From: Prevotella sp.
GTDB lineage: Bacteria; Bacteroidota; Bacteroidia; Bacteroidales; Bacteroidaceae
Direction of reading: 5' to 3'
NCBI GenBank assembly: GCA_017557405.1
Contig: JAFYYV010000006.1
Span: 27,628 to 91,627, forward strand
Length of the DNA: 64,000 nucleotides
Part shown: piece by piece, positions 50,409 through 58,806 of the stretch
Layout: each line of letters begins with the position of its first letter
Position numbering within the stretch: the stretch's first letter is position 1
Translations under genes and position numbers: made by a program
The notes under the pieces: model-generated
Told to the model about the DNA's origin: nothing
What the model saw: only the letters and a program-made list of their open reading frames with translations
Databases searched by the model: none

Positions 50409-51044
50409 ATGATGACGACGAAGGAAACGGGAAGCGAATCGGGACGCGACACAAGGATGTGTGGTGACCCCAAGGCGTGGTTTCCGATGAGGGTGACGTA
50501 TCAGCGGGAGATGAAGGTGAAGGCGGAGCTGGACCGGCTGGGAATAGAGAACTTTGTGCCGATGAGGTATAAGGTGATGGAATCGCAGAATGACGGGGAT
50601 TCGGAACTGCGGAGGGTGCTGGTGCCGGCTATCAGTAACCTGATTTTTGTGCGGTCGACACAGGAGCGGTTGAGCGAGTTGAAGAGAAGGAACGAGGTGC
50701 TGGAACCGCTGAGGTATATGATGGACCATACGGCCGTTGGTGAACATGCCATTATGATGGTGGCGGACAGGGAGATGGAGAACTTTATGCGGGTGGCTTC
50801 GCGGACTGACGACAGCGTGATGTTTCTGGACAACGAGACGGTCGTTGGGAAGGAAGGTAAGCGCGTGGAGATTATGGGCGGCGCATTTGAGGGCGTGACG
50901 GGCGTGATAAGGAGAGTGAAGAGGTGTAAGAGGGTCGTAGTGGAGATTGAAGGTGTGGCGAGCGTGGCGATAGCGTATGTGCCGGCGGAGGTGCTGAAGG
51001 AGATTGGTTGGATGGTTATGGGTTATAGACGTGGAAATGGCTAA
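50409..51044 (+). CDS. UpxY family transcription antiterminator (NusG paralogue)
   Basis: A 211-residue protein with an NGN domain (KAWFPMRVTYQREMKVKAEL, DRLGIENFVPMRY, ISNLIFVRSTQERLSEL) and a C-terminal KOW domain (KRVEIMGGAFEGVTGVIRRV). UpxY proteins load on RNA polymerase at the 5' leader and allow full transcription of long, specific operons; the known cases in Bacteroides are capsule loci. No capsule genes follow here. Instead there is a 13-kb train of ATPase, HD, nuclease and HEPN-like genes. The 5' position and the leader fit control of that train. The end overlaps the next ORF by 8 bp. Confidence 0.88.
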   Translation: MMTTKETGSESGRDTRMCGDPKAWFPMRVTYQREMKVKAELDRLGIENFVPMRYKVMESQNDGDSELRRVLVPAISNLIFVRSTQERLSELKRRNEVLEPLRYMMDHTAVGEHAIMMVADREMENFMRVASRTDDSVMFLDNETVVGKEGKRVEIMGGAFEGVTGVIRRVKRCKRVVVEIEGVASVAIAYVPAEVLKEIGWMVMGYRRGNG

Positions 51045-51468
51045 AATGAACGAAATATTTGTTGGCGTAAAAGAAATCGGTTATATTGAGACACAAATAT
51101 CGAAATTGTGTGAAAAGTATAACAGCAGGAATGGTGTTGACTATATCCAGCAAAGAGCTCTGTTTAGAAATTATTGTCATGATACAATCACCGTTTTCGA
51201 AGATTGCTTTGAAACGTCAATGTTGGGCATGCAACGTTGTGTGAATAAGGTAAAAGCATATCAAACCAAAGATGATTTGGATATAAGAATTGCAACGCTT
51301 GATATCGTGGATATGCTTTGTGAGCTAAAGGATATCGCAATAATAATGGTACCTATCAAAGATTTGCCATCATGTAAGAAACTGACAGAATTGTCGGCTG
51401 AAAACATCGTATCTAAAGCCAAAGACTTAGTGAAGAACGATTTTGTTAAGGCTGCTGTTGGAGTCTAG
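51037..51468 (+). CDS. Small helical protein of unknown function (upstream half of an amber-split frame)
   Basis: 143 residues from the ATG at 51037 (MAKMNEIFVGVKEIGYIETQ); an ATG 9 bp later is possible. It is mostly helical and Cys-rich (CEKYNSRNG, NYCHDTITVFEDCFE). It occupies the position of upxZ in capsule loci but does not look like UpxZ to me. The stop is a TAG at 51466-51468, and the same frame continues open for 100 further codons, so this and the next entry may be one gene interrupted by a nonsense codon. Confidence 0.6.
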   Translation: MAKMNEIFVGVKEIGYIETQISKLCEKYNSRNGVDYIQQRALFRNYCHDTITVFEDCFETSMLGMQRCVNKVKAYQTKDDLDIRIATLDIVDMLCELKDIAIIMVPIKDLPSCKKLTELSAENIVSKAKDLVKNDFVKAAVGV

Positions 51469-51492
51469 CTTCTTGGTTCTAAGGTAAATGAT

Positions 51493-51768
51493 GTGGTTAC
51501 GATTGGAGATGTGAAAGGTTACTATAGTGAACGCTTGGCTCAGTTGAATAGTGAGATACGAACAAAGGGTAGGTTGATAAGCCCTATTGAACAATTCTTA
51601 CTGGACAAATTCAATGCGGAGATTGGCTATTGTAATATTGCCTTGCTTAAAGCAGGAATAGGTGCAGTGGAAGAATTAAAAGGGTTGGTAGAGATTGGGA
51701 AAAAGCATATTGAAAAGTATGAGAAAGAATACCGGAGTACAGTTTGTACTGAGCGGGTGTGCTTATAA
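51493..51768 (+). CDS. Small helical protein (downstream half of an amber-split frame)
   Basis: 91 residues if started at the GTG at 51493 (VTIGDVKGYYSERLAQLNSE). It contains RLISPIEQFLLDKFNAEIGY and a Lys/Glu-rich end. It is in frame with the ORF that ends at 51468, separated by one TAG and eight sense codons, and has no good ATG of its own. So it is either a real small gene with a GTG start or the C-terminal part of a 243-codon gene broken by an amber mutation. 183 bp without a gene follow. Confidence 0.5.
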   Translation: MVTIGDVKGYYSERLAQLNSEIRTKGRLISPIEQFLLDKFNAEIGYCNIALLKAGIGAVEELKGLVEIGKKHIEKYEKEYRSTVCTERVCL

Positions 51769-51951
51769 TAATATGGGGTATGTCTCTAGTTTGTGCCGAG
51801 GTGGGGAAGGAACCATAGGGCAGAGGAACGGAATGATGGATTTATGGAGATGAAAGGATAAAGATGGTTGAAGGGGTATGTGCGAGTAGCGCATGCCTCT
51901 TTGTGGTTATATAAGAACCCTAAACTGATGTGATGGGATAAATATAGGAGT

Positions 51952-53862
51952 ATGTACGAGATATATAGCGTTGAATCGAGAAAGGGTGGTGTAGGCAAGA
52001 CCACCATCGCTTTAAATTTGGCCAAGGCTTTGGCTGACCAGGAATATGATGTGCTGTTGATAGACTGTGATATTACTGGAACACCCATAACTAAGGCAGC
52101 AAGTCATTCGCCTTTTTGGAAACAGATTGTGAAGCCAATAAATATAGACGAGCAAGAACAAAACTTGATTAAGTATTTTGAGAATGTCTATCTTAAAGGT
52201 GGCGGACTTGGAAAGTGCTTTTCTGAAAATGAGGCCTTGGAAAAAGGTAAAGTACACTTGATAGGTTCGGAAATTTACGATAAAAAAGGTGAGCTTATCA
52301 TTGACCCAAGACTTTTGATGGATGATTTGCATTCGCATTGGTTTGTTGAGATGATAAGGGAACTGGCTGATAAGTTTGAAGCATTGTCGGAAGCAGATAA
52401 AAAGGCTGTCATTTTGGATAATTCACCTGGCTATGTTGGTATAGGTAAAAGTATCAGAGAATGGCTTACTGCTATTGGTGCTGACTATGCTCATTTCCTA
52501 TTGGTGTCATCGCTTGATGAGCAGGATGTGGATTCTACCATTAATTCTGCGATGGATATTGAGCGTGCAATGTGCGGGAAGTGGAGGGTAGCTTATTTGC
52601 ATAAACAATTGACAGAGAACAATGGTACTTTTGATGAGTTGAAAGCCGTCTTTTCTGAAAATCCGGAATATGAGAGCTTTTTCTATGCTTTGGAGGATGT
52701 GAAATACCCGTCGAAATTGGATGCGCAGCCAGAAATAAAATGTTTTGTTTCTGTGGTACTGAATAAGGTGCCAATTATTTATCACGATGCGAATATTGGA
52801 TACATCATAAAGGATGATGGGCTGCCTGAAAGGAAAAGAATTGTTGATGCGCTTTTCCCAATGGATAAGAAAGGGATGCCGCAGATTATTATAGAGTATG
52901 ATGCATCTATCTCCGGTCAGTTCATAGAATCGAGTATTAGCAACACCATTTCTGGCGACGGGAAGAACACGGCTTTGGATAACGCATGCAATAAATTGCT
53001 CCAGAAAACAGGAAGATACGAGGAGGCCACAGATAAGGTGAAACAATCGGCAGTCTTGAAAAATGCTCTCGATACATTCTTGAAAGAGCTGATAGAACTG
53101 GGATATAAGCCTTTGATAGAATCGTTGGGTGATGACTTAGTAAACCAACACTATTTAAAAGATTTGATAGCATTTGTAAGAACTCTGGGTAATGTGGCTA
53201 TTCCAGAGGCGGCAGAATCAAATATAACAGCTGAAGAAATATTGAAAAAAGACAAGCAACTGCTGGCTGAGTTTATTGAGAAACAAGGTTTACTAAAGTA
53301 TTCAGCGACTTTGTATTCTTTATTCGATAATATCTATAAAAAGGCGGGATTCAACCGGAAGACGGCTAATAAATATCTACTGATGAATCTGTCGTTGCTA
53401 TTCCAGGTTTTTATTGGAGTGCAAGGGCGGGAATATATAGGGGCAAATAAATATCATCTGGAACTGATGCAGGGATATAATGACAAGACTATAAGCAGTG
53501 AAGCTGCATTCGGGACACAATGGAAGAGAATTTTATTGAATAATCAAACTTACCCCGTGAATAGTACGACAGAGAATTTGGTTAAGAACTATTTTGTGGA
53601 ATTTTATCAGAAGATGTGCTATACGCTGTTGCGATTGATAGATTTAAATATGGAATGTAGGGCTATTATGGATGGCTGCAGGTCGACTATCTTAAGAGGA
53701 GGGCGAACGATAGACAGCGACCTGAGGGCATATCTAAGATCTATCGTGACATGGAAAACTGTAGAGTTTGATCTGGGGAAATTAATATCTCTTACAGATA
53801 AACCATTTGAGATGCAAGTGGTGAAAGATGCTTTAAAAAAGATTGTACTTGACAAACAATAG
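51952..53862 (+). CDS. ParA/MinD-like ATPase with long C-terminal extension (636 residues)
   Basis: The deviant Walker A KGGVGKTT is at residues 11-18 (SRKGGVGKTTIALNLAKAL), followed by the strand DVLLIDCDITGTP and the switch-like VILDNSPGYVGIGKSI. ParA proteins are usually about 250-300 residues; here about 300 extra, largely helical residues follow. The next gene (HD domain) starts 2 bp after its stop, so the pair is tightly coupled. No ParB or centromere-like repeats are nearby, so plasmid partition is unlikely. A switch or sensor role for the HD enzyme is a reasonable guess. Confidence 0.82.
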   Translation: MYEIYSVESRKGGVGKTTIALNLAKALADQEYDVLLIDCDITGTPITKAASHSPFWKQIVKPINIDEQEQNLIKYFENVYLKGGGLGKCFSENEALEKGKVHLIGSEIYDKKGELIIDPRLLMDDLHSHWFVEMIRELADKFEALSEADKKAVILDNSPGYVGIGKSIREWLTAIGADYAHFLLVSSLDEQDVDSTINSAMDIERAMCGKWRVAYLHKQLTENNGTFDELKAVFSENPEYESFFYALEDVKYPSKLDAQPEIKCFVSVVLNKVPIIYHDANIGYIIKDDGLPERKRIVDALFPMDKKGMPQIIIEYDASISGQFIESSISNTISGDGKNTALDNACNKLLQKTGRYEEATDKVKQSAVLKNALDTFLKELIELGYKPLIESLGDDLVNQHYLKDLIAFVRTLGNVAIPEAAESNITAEEILKKDKQLLAEFIEKQGLLKYSATLYSLFDNIYKKAGFNRKTANKYLLMNLSLLFQVFIGVQGREYIGANKYHLELMQGYNDKTISSEAAFGTQWKRILLNNQTYPVNSTTENLVKNYFVEFYQKMCYTLLRLIDLNMECRAIMDGCRSTILRGGRTIDSDLRAYLRSIVTWKTVEFDLGKLISLTDKPFEMQVVKDALKKIVLDKQ

Positions 53863-53864
53863 CG

Positions 53865-55208
53865 ATGGACTTTAGCTATAAAGATTTTAATAAACACAGT
53901 TTTTATCGGCCAGACAGCTTTGGGGCATTAGGTGCAGTGGCTCCAGGAGAAATGAGTAAACTCCAAAACCGGTATGATGAAGACGGTGGTGGAGTGATAA
54001 GAGCATTGTGGTCTCTACACCGAAGAGTGACACCAGACTATTTCAGAATGGTATATCGTGCACAAACAGGAGCGCTTGGCTATTCGAAGATGGTGTTTCC
54101 TACCTATAAGTACATTATGCCAGACGCCTTGGCAGATGACTGGCTTTCGACAGTGGACTGGCACAAGAGATATCCTACTAGAGACCACTCGCTACACCAA
54201 ACTCTTACTGCCTATATCGTTGCGAAGCTACTTGGTAATGGCGAAGAGGCACAATCGTTCAAACTCCCAGATAATAGAAACATGCTTGGCTATTGTTGTG
54301 ATAGAATTCTGAATAGCCCTAAGATGACATACTTCTGGAACTATGCTAAAAGTGTTGGGGTGGATTGCGATATGATGTCGCCTGAGTTAAAGAAATGGTG
54401 GGTGAAAGATGTGTTCTATGAGGCATCTGTTATTTCAGCTTTATTCCATGATATGGGCTATCCGTGGCAATTTGTCAACAGATTATCTCATCATATCGAG
54501 GTTGCAGAATATGGCGAAACGATGAAAACAGTGTGTAGTGCAGCACTGACTAAAGATGCCATTAAGAACCGACTGCTGATATTTCCTTTCTACGGCTATT
54601 CAGAGACAAACCTAAGGCATGCACCAGCCCAGCTGGAAAAGAAGGTGACAGAGCTGATAGAAAAAGGATTGAGGGATTCACACGGATTGCCAGGAGCACT
54701 GGGATTTATGTGCCTGAATGATAAGATAAGAAAGTATAGCCAGATACCATCGCTCAAGGAGGCGTCGTACCGTTTGGTCTTGGATTGGGCTGCGGTTGGC
54801 ATTATGATGCATGATATGGAAGGATTGTATTGGGATGATAAGAAAAAGAATAATCCGAAGAATCCTATCCTTAGATTGTCGTTTGATTTGGATCCGCTGT
54901 CGAGTCTAATTAGTATGGCAGACATCCTGGAAGAATTCTACCGTCCAGCGGCACAGTTTAAGTTGAATGTTACTAAGACGGCTCAATCGGTACAGCTTAA
55001 TTACGGGTTCCCTTGTGACAAGACGGAAGTGTATGTGAAGGGGAAGACGCTGTATATACGCTATAAATACAAAGAAAGTAAAGATGCTGCGCTAAATAGG
55101 GACCGAAGGATAGATGAGGTGAACGAGTATTTTAATCCAGGTAATGGGTATGTCGACTTATCGTCGTTGGGAATTACGGGAGTGGATTGTGATACGGAGA
55201 AGGGGTAG
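53865..55208 (+). CDS. HD-domain phosphohydrolase-like protein
   Basis: A 447-residue protein with the full set of HD-superfamily positions in order: His108 (TRDHSLHQTL), His195-Asp196 (ALFHDMGYP), His273 (DSHGLPGAL), His316 (IMMHDMEG) and Asp353 (SMADILEEF). It should bind metals and hydrolyse a nucleotide or a phospho-ester; the substrate is unknown. It is translated 2 bp downstream of the ParA-like ATPase, which suggests an ATPase-controlled enzyme. Nucleotide depletion or second-messenger breakdown would both fit a defence role, by inference. Confidence 0.8.
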   Translation: MDFSYKDFNKHSFYRPDSFGALGAVAPGEMSKLQNRYDEDGGGVIRALWSLHRRVTPDYFRMVYRAQTGALGYSKMVFPTYKYIMPDALADDWLSTVDWHKRYPTRDHSLHQTLTAYIVAKLLGNGEEAQSFKLPDNRNMLGYCCDRILNSPKMTYFWNYAKSVGVDCDMMSPELKKWWVKDVFYEASVISALFHDMGYPWQFVNRLSHHIEVAEYGETMKTVCSAALTKDAIKNRLLIFPFYGYSETNLRHAPAQLEKKVTELIEKGLRDSHGLPGALGFMCLNDKIRKYSQIPSLKEASYRLVLDWAAVGIMMHDMEGLYWDDKKKNNPKNPILRLSFDLDPLSSLISMADILEEFYRPAAQFKLNVTKTAQSVQLNYGFPCDKTEVYVKGKTLYIRYKYKESKDAALNRDRRIDEVNEYFNPGNGYVDLSSLGITGVDCDTEKG

Positions 55209-55260
55209 GAGAAGACTAGACGGTTAGATGAGTCTTGAACAGATAGCTAAATAGAAGATT

Positions 55261-56364
55261 ATGCCGAAATTAAAAGTACTCGAGAAACCCAAAGCAGAAC
55301 ATCGGCTGAAGGAGGAGCTGCTTTTTACAGAAACCAGAAGAGCACTGGATATTCTTAAGACGATGGATGAGGACACTTATGAGGAGTTGGTGGCCTCATG
55401 GGCCTATTGGTGTCTGAAAAAAGACTATGAAGATGTCATGCGTATTGGAGGCTCTGGTGATAAGGGCATAGATGTCATTGCTTATTATAGCCAGAAAGCC
55501 AATAAGTGTGATATCTATCAATGCAAACACTATGACCATCCAGTCAGGAAATCAGATGTGATAGCAGAATTAGGCAAGTTCTTGTATTTTATGTTTATTG
55601 GTGAAATACCAATACCCGAGTCGTACTACTTAATGGCACCCCAAGGTCTGGGCAGCCAGTTTTTGAATACATATGAGGACCCAGTAAAACTTAAAACGCA
55701 AATTGAGGATAGTTGGGATAAGGAAATTGCAGGAAAGATAGAGACAGGAAAAGTCCATTCGCTTGAAGGAGATTTAAAACAATTTATAGCAGATTTTGAT
55801 TACACGAAGTATAAATTCTATTCTCCAACCAAATTCCTAAAGTTATTAGTGGAGGCAGACAAACGGTTTGTTTATTTTCAGTACTTTGGTTTTCACAAAG
55901 AGTTCCTTAGGAAAATAGTAAAAGACACTCCTGTTAATCTAGATGAATATGAAAGAAAATATATCCAGCATCTGCTTGATGCCTATAATGATGCGAGTGG
56001 GGGTTCGGAAATGGACGAGAACAATGTTGAGTCATCGTCCTATGGTAAACACTTTGCGAGGTCAAGGGATGAATTCTGGTTGGCAGAATCCGTAAAAAAA
56101 ATGAGCGAGGAGAATAATCCTGGAGACAATGACGAATTTGGTAATATCATGGATGAAATGGAAGGTCATGTGGCAGATACGTATGAAGGTGTATACGATA
56201 ATGCTTTCGAAAGAGTAAAAGCTGTGACTGGAAAATCGACGTCGATGCCACCTAAAGGAGATTGGGTGGTCGGCGGTCAACTGGGTGCAAAGGAATTGAA
56301 AGGTATATGCTATCAACTGTCTAATGAAGATAGGCTAATATGGAAGGAAGAAGAAAAATCCTGA
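55261..56364 (+). CDS. Mrr-like PD-(D/E)xK nuclease, ABC-three-component effector
   Basis: A 367-residue protein whose N-terminal half has the restriction-endonuclease-like core: Glu41/42 (YEELVASWAY), Asp71 (GSGDKGIDVIAYY) and Gln87-Cys-Lys89 (IYQCKHYDHP), the D...QxK pattern of Mrr-type DNases. The C-terminal half is helical and acidic, probably for contact with the partner proteins. Its end overlaps the middle-component gene by 25 bp, and that gene overlaps the ABC ATPase gene. This nuclease / middle component / ABC order is that of ABC-three-component conflict systems. Confidence 0.8.
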   Translation: MPKLKVLEKPKAEHRLKEELLFTETRRALDILKTMDEDTYEELVASWAYWCLKKDYEDVMRIGGSGDKGIDVIAYYSQKANKCDIYQCKHYDHPVRKSDVIAELGKFLYFMFIGEIPIPESYYLMAPQGLGSQFLNTYEDPVKLKTQIEDSWDKEIAGKIETGKVHSLEGDLKQFIADFDYTKYKFYSPTKFLKLLVEADKRFVYFQYFGFHKEFLRKIVKDTPVNLDEYERKYIQHLLDAYNDASGGSEMDENNVESSSYGKHFARSRDEFWLAESVKKMSEENNPGDNDEFGNIMDEMEGHVADTYEGVYDNAFERVKAVTGKSTSMPPKGDWVVGGQLGAKELKGICYQLSNEDRLIWKEEEKS

Positions 56365-56834
56365 ATGGGACATTTGAAGTTGCTCTGAGGTTGTTGGCAA
56401 TATTGGCGACATGTAAGACGGCTATGACCATAGAGAGGCTTTCTATATACTCTTACTTTGCCCTGTATCTATCAGATTATCAACAAAATGAGAGTAGTAT
56501 ACATCCCGAGATACCCTATAGGAATTCGTCGTTTATCAATGGTAATGATGTTAATATGAATGCCTTGAATCTTTTATTGACTAAGGGTCTTGTTGAATGC
56601 GATGTTAAATCCACTTCCTTGAAATTTAAAACGACAGATATGGGTTCTGCCTTATATGAACAGATAGATGGAGCATATAAAGAAAAGTTGGTTGAAAGCA
56701 TCAAGAAAGCCCATAAAATGATGAAGGGCAAAAGTGACAGATATCTGAATGACTATATATACACCAATCTTGCAAAGTGGGGAAGCGAATTTGAATACGA
56801 ATCAGTGTTAAGTGAAATCGGTTATGAGGAATAA
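56340..56834 (+). CDS. ABC-three-component middle component
   Basis: A 164-residue protein starting MEGRRKILNGTFEVALRLLA, with winged-helix-like character (MTIERLSIYSYFALYLSDYQ, LLTKGLVECDVKSTSLKFKT). Small proteins of this kind between an effector and a Rad50-like ABC ATPase are the middle component of ABC-3C systems and are thought to link the two. It overlaps the upstream nuclease gene by 25 bp and the downstream ATPase gene by 11 bp, so all three are translationally coupled. The call rests mainly on context and general build. Confidence 0.72.
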   Translation: MEGRRKILNGTFEVALRLLAILATCKTAMTIERLSIYSYFALYLSDYQQNESSIHPEIPYRNSSFINGNDVNMNALNLLLTKGLVECDVKSTSLKFKTTDMGSALYEQIDGAYKEKLVESIKKAHKMMKGKSDRYLNDYIYTNLAKWGSEFEYESVLSEIGYEE

Positions 56835-58650
56835 GGGCTTCTATATAAAATCTGTCATAGCAACAGGTGATGGTATGATATTATCACGAGTTGACTTTAG
56901 GCGAGGCTGCAATCTGCTGTTTGGCCCATCTGAGATGGGTAAATCATCAGTATTTTCAGTGATAGACTATCTTCTTGGGAAAAAAGAGAACCCAAAGGAG
57001 GTGAAAGAAGGGGAGGGTTACGATACTTTCTACATGGAGTACGTTACATGTAGTGACAGCGTGACCCATACAGTTCGCCGGTATCTTAATGACAATCAAG
57101 TTCTCGTGAAGGACTGTGCTTATGAAGCTTTTGAATCATTAGCCTTTAAGGGGACCGGCTATCCGTTAGAATCAAAAACCAAAAAGGATTACTCGAAGTA
57201 TCTTATGGAAATTAATGGGTTTCCTGATAGCTTGGAGTTAAAGAAAACAACTGTTACAAAAGCATCTTTTAGATATACTTGGATAAGGCATCTGATACTG
57301 GCGGATGAAAACAGGATTGTATCAGAGAAACCGATATTTAATCCCAATAATGATACAAGCGTCAGACAGCAAGAGAAAAGTGTGATTTATTATCTTACCT
57401 CAGGGCGAGATGATAGCGAATTTGTACCAGGCGAAGCAGATAAAATACGTAAGGCGAGGTATAAAGGGAAAATAGAACTGACGGAAGAAAACATAAAAGC
57501 TATTGAGAGCAGGCTGGCTGAACTAGGTGATGTTGGATATGCAGACTTCAATGATGATAGTGTCATTATGGCAATCCAATCCCAAATCATAGATAAAGAA
57601 AGAAGTCTCAATGCTTTGTTTGAAAAGCGAAAAGAACTTGAGGAAGAGAAAAGGAAACTGCTATCGAAAAAACTGTTCAACATTGAATTTGTCAAAAGAA
57701 TGGAAATGTTGGAGAAACACTACAGGACAGATGTGGAGAGATTTCAGTATCTTTATCAAGGGGCCGACTTATTTAGCTTATTAGAACAGAATCATGAGTG
57801 CCCTCTTTGTCATTCTACTATCACGGACACCGCAAATGTGAACAATGAGTATTTGGAGGCAATTGAATCAGAGTGTGGTATCCTACAATCTAAGATAACT
57901 GACATTCAGAAAATGATAGGCCAGAAAAAGGGTTTACTGGATAAGTATAATAAGCAAGAGGATAATATAGATGCAAGTTTGAGTGAAATCAATGCCGATA
58001 TATCAGGCTTTACAGCAACGCTAGATTCACTACGAGCCACATTACAGAAATATCAAGATAATATTGAGAAAAAAGCAGAGGTGAAGTTTTTGAGTGAGGA
58101 GTCTGGCAGACTTTACCAGAAACTAGCCATGCTAAAAACAGAAGAAGTAGCGAAGCCACAAACAGAAACATATACGAGAACAACAAATATCAGAGAAGAT
58201 TTTTGCAATAAGCTGAAAGAAAAGTTAGTTGACTGGAATGTGATAGGAGCTGGGGCTGCCGTGGTATTTGATGAGCATGGCTTTGACTTTGTATTGGGCG
58301 GTAAGAAACGGCTTACCTGTGGAAAGGGTGCCAGAGGTGTGACATGCTCTGCGATTTTGATGACGCTGTTAGAATATTGTGATGAGAAGAATATTCCATT
58401 TAGTAACTTGTTGGTATTGGATTCGCCTATAACAGCACATTTTGATGAAGAAACAGAAGACCTTGATGAAACAACTCAGTCAAAGTTCTTTAAGTATTGC
58501 AATGACAATATTAATGATTATCAGCTGATCATTATTGATAACAAGTCGCCCAATGAGGAGGAAAGAAGAGTCCTAACAAATATCAACTACATTGAATTTT
58601 CGAAGAATGGAAGGAATGGCTTCTATTTGGGGAAAATAGAGAGTAAGTGA
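56824..58650 (+). CDS. Rad50-like ABC ATPase (DUF3732 type) of an ABC-three-component system
   Basis: 608 residues from the ATG at 56824; a GTG at 56812 is also possible. Walker A is GPSEMGKSS (34-42), preceded by the typical RGCNLLFGPSEMGKSS strand and followed by VIDYLLG. Coiled-coil arms occupy about 220-450 with a CPLC pair (Cys326, Cys329) resembling a zinc hook. The signature-like segment LTCGKGARGVTCSAIL and Walker B LLVLDSPITAHFDEE lie near residues 498-540. It likely detects a DNA or nucleoprotein target and releases the nuclease. Length is typical. Confidence 0.85.
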   Translation: MRNKGFYIKSVIATGDGMILSRVDFRRGCNLLFGPSEMGKSSVFSVIDYLLGKKENPKEVKEGEGYDTFYMEYVTCSDSVTHTVRRYLNDNQVLVKDCAYEAFESLAFKGTGYPLESKTKKDYSKYLMEINGFPDSLELKKTTVTKASFRYTWIRHLILADENRIVSEKPIFNPNNDTSVRQQEKSVIYYLTSGRDDSEFVPGEADKIRKARYKGKIELTEENIKAIESRLAELGDVGYADFNDDSVIMAIQSQIIDKERSLNALFEKRKELEEEKRKLLSKKLFNIEFVKRMEMLEKHYRTDVERFQYLYQGADLFSLLEQNHECPLCHSTITDTANVNNEYLEAIESECGILQSKITDIQKMIGQKKGLLDKYNKQEDNIDASLSEINADISGFTATLDSLRATLQKYQDNIEKKAEVKFLSEESGRLYQKLAMLKTEEVAKPQTETYTRTTNIREDFCNKLKEKLVDWNVIGAGAAVVFDEHGFDFVLGGKKRLTCGKGARGVTCSAILMTLLEYCDEKNIPFSNLLVLDSPITAHFDEETEDLDETTQSKFFKYCNDNINDYQLIIIDNKSPNEEERRVLTNINYIEFSKNGRNGFYLGKIESK

Positions 58651-58682
58651 TTTAAAGAATTACGGAGCATAAACAGACGAGT

Positions 58683-58772
58683 ATGAGTATAAATACGAAA
58701 GTTAAACGGAAATTGCTGGCTGCGTCAGGAGAATCCTGTGGAAATCCCCATTGCCATAAGAACCCTATTTGA
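58683..58772 (+). pseudogene. Stub of an HNH endonuclease N-terminus
   Basis: A 29-residue frame reads INTKVKRKLLAASGESCGNP, then HCHKNPI and a TGA. The KRKLLAASGxxCxxPxC pattern is the start of many HNH effector nucleases, with the two Cys of the zinc site; the HNH core itself is absent. It lies between the ABC ATPase and the 1140-residue gene, where a different effector may once have been. Confidence 0.6.
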
Positions 58773-58806
58773 CTTTTTTGAATTTTAGGAAGGAGGTAAG
58801 TGAATT

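Noticed and set aside
51037-51468. UpxZ, the usual partner after UpxY
   Set aside because: Size and position would fit, but I see no recognisable UpxZ sequence features and the downstream genes are not capsule genes.
51952-53862. Plasmid partition ParA
   Set aside because: It is too long, has no ParB-like gene or centromere repeats nearby, and is coupled to an HD-domain gene.
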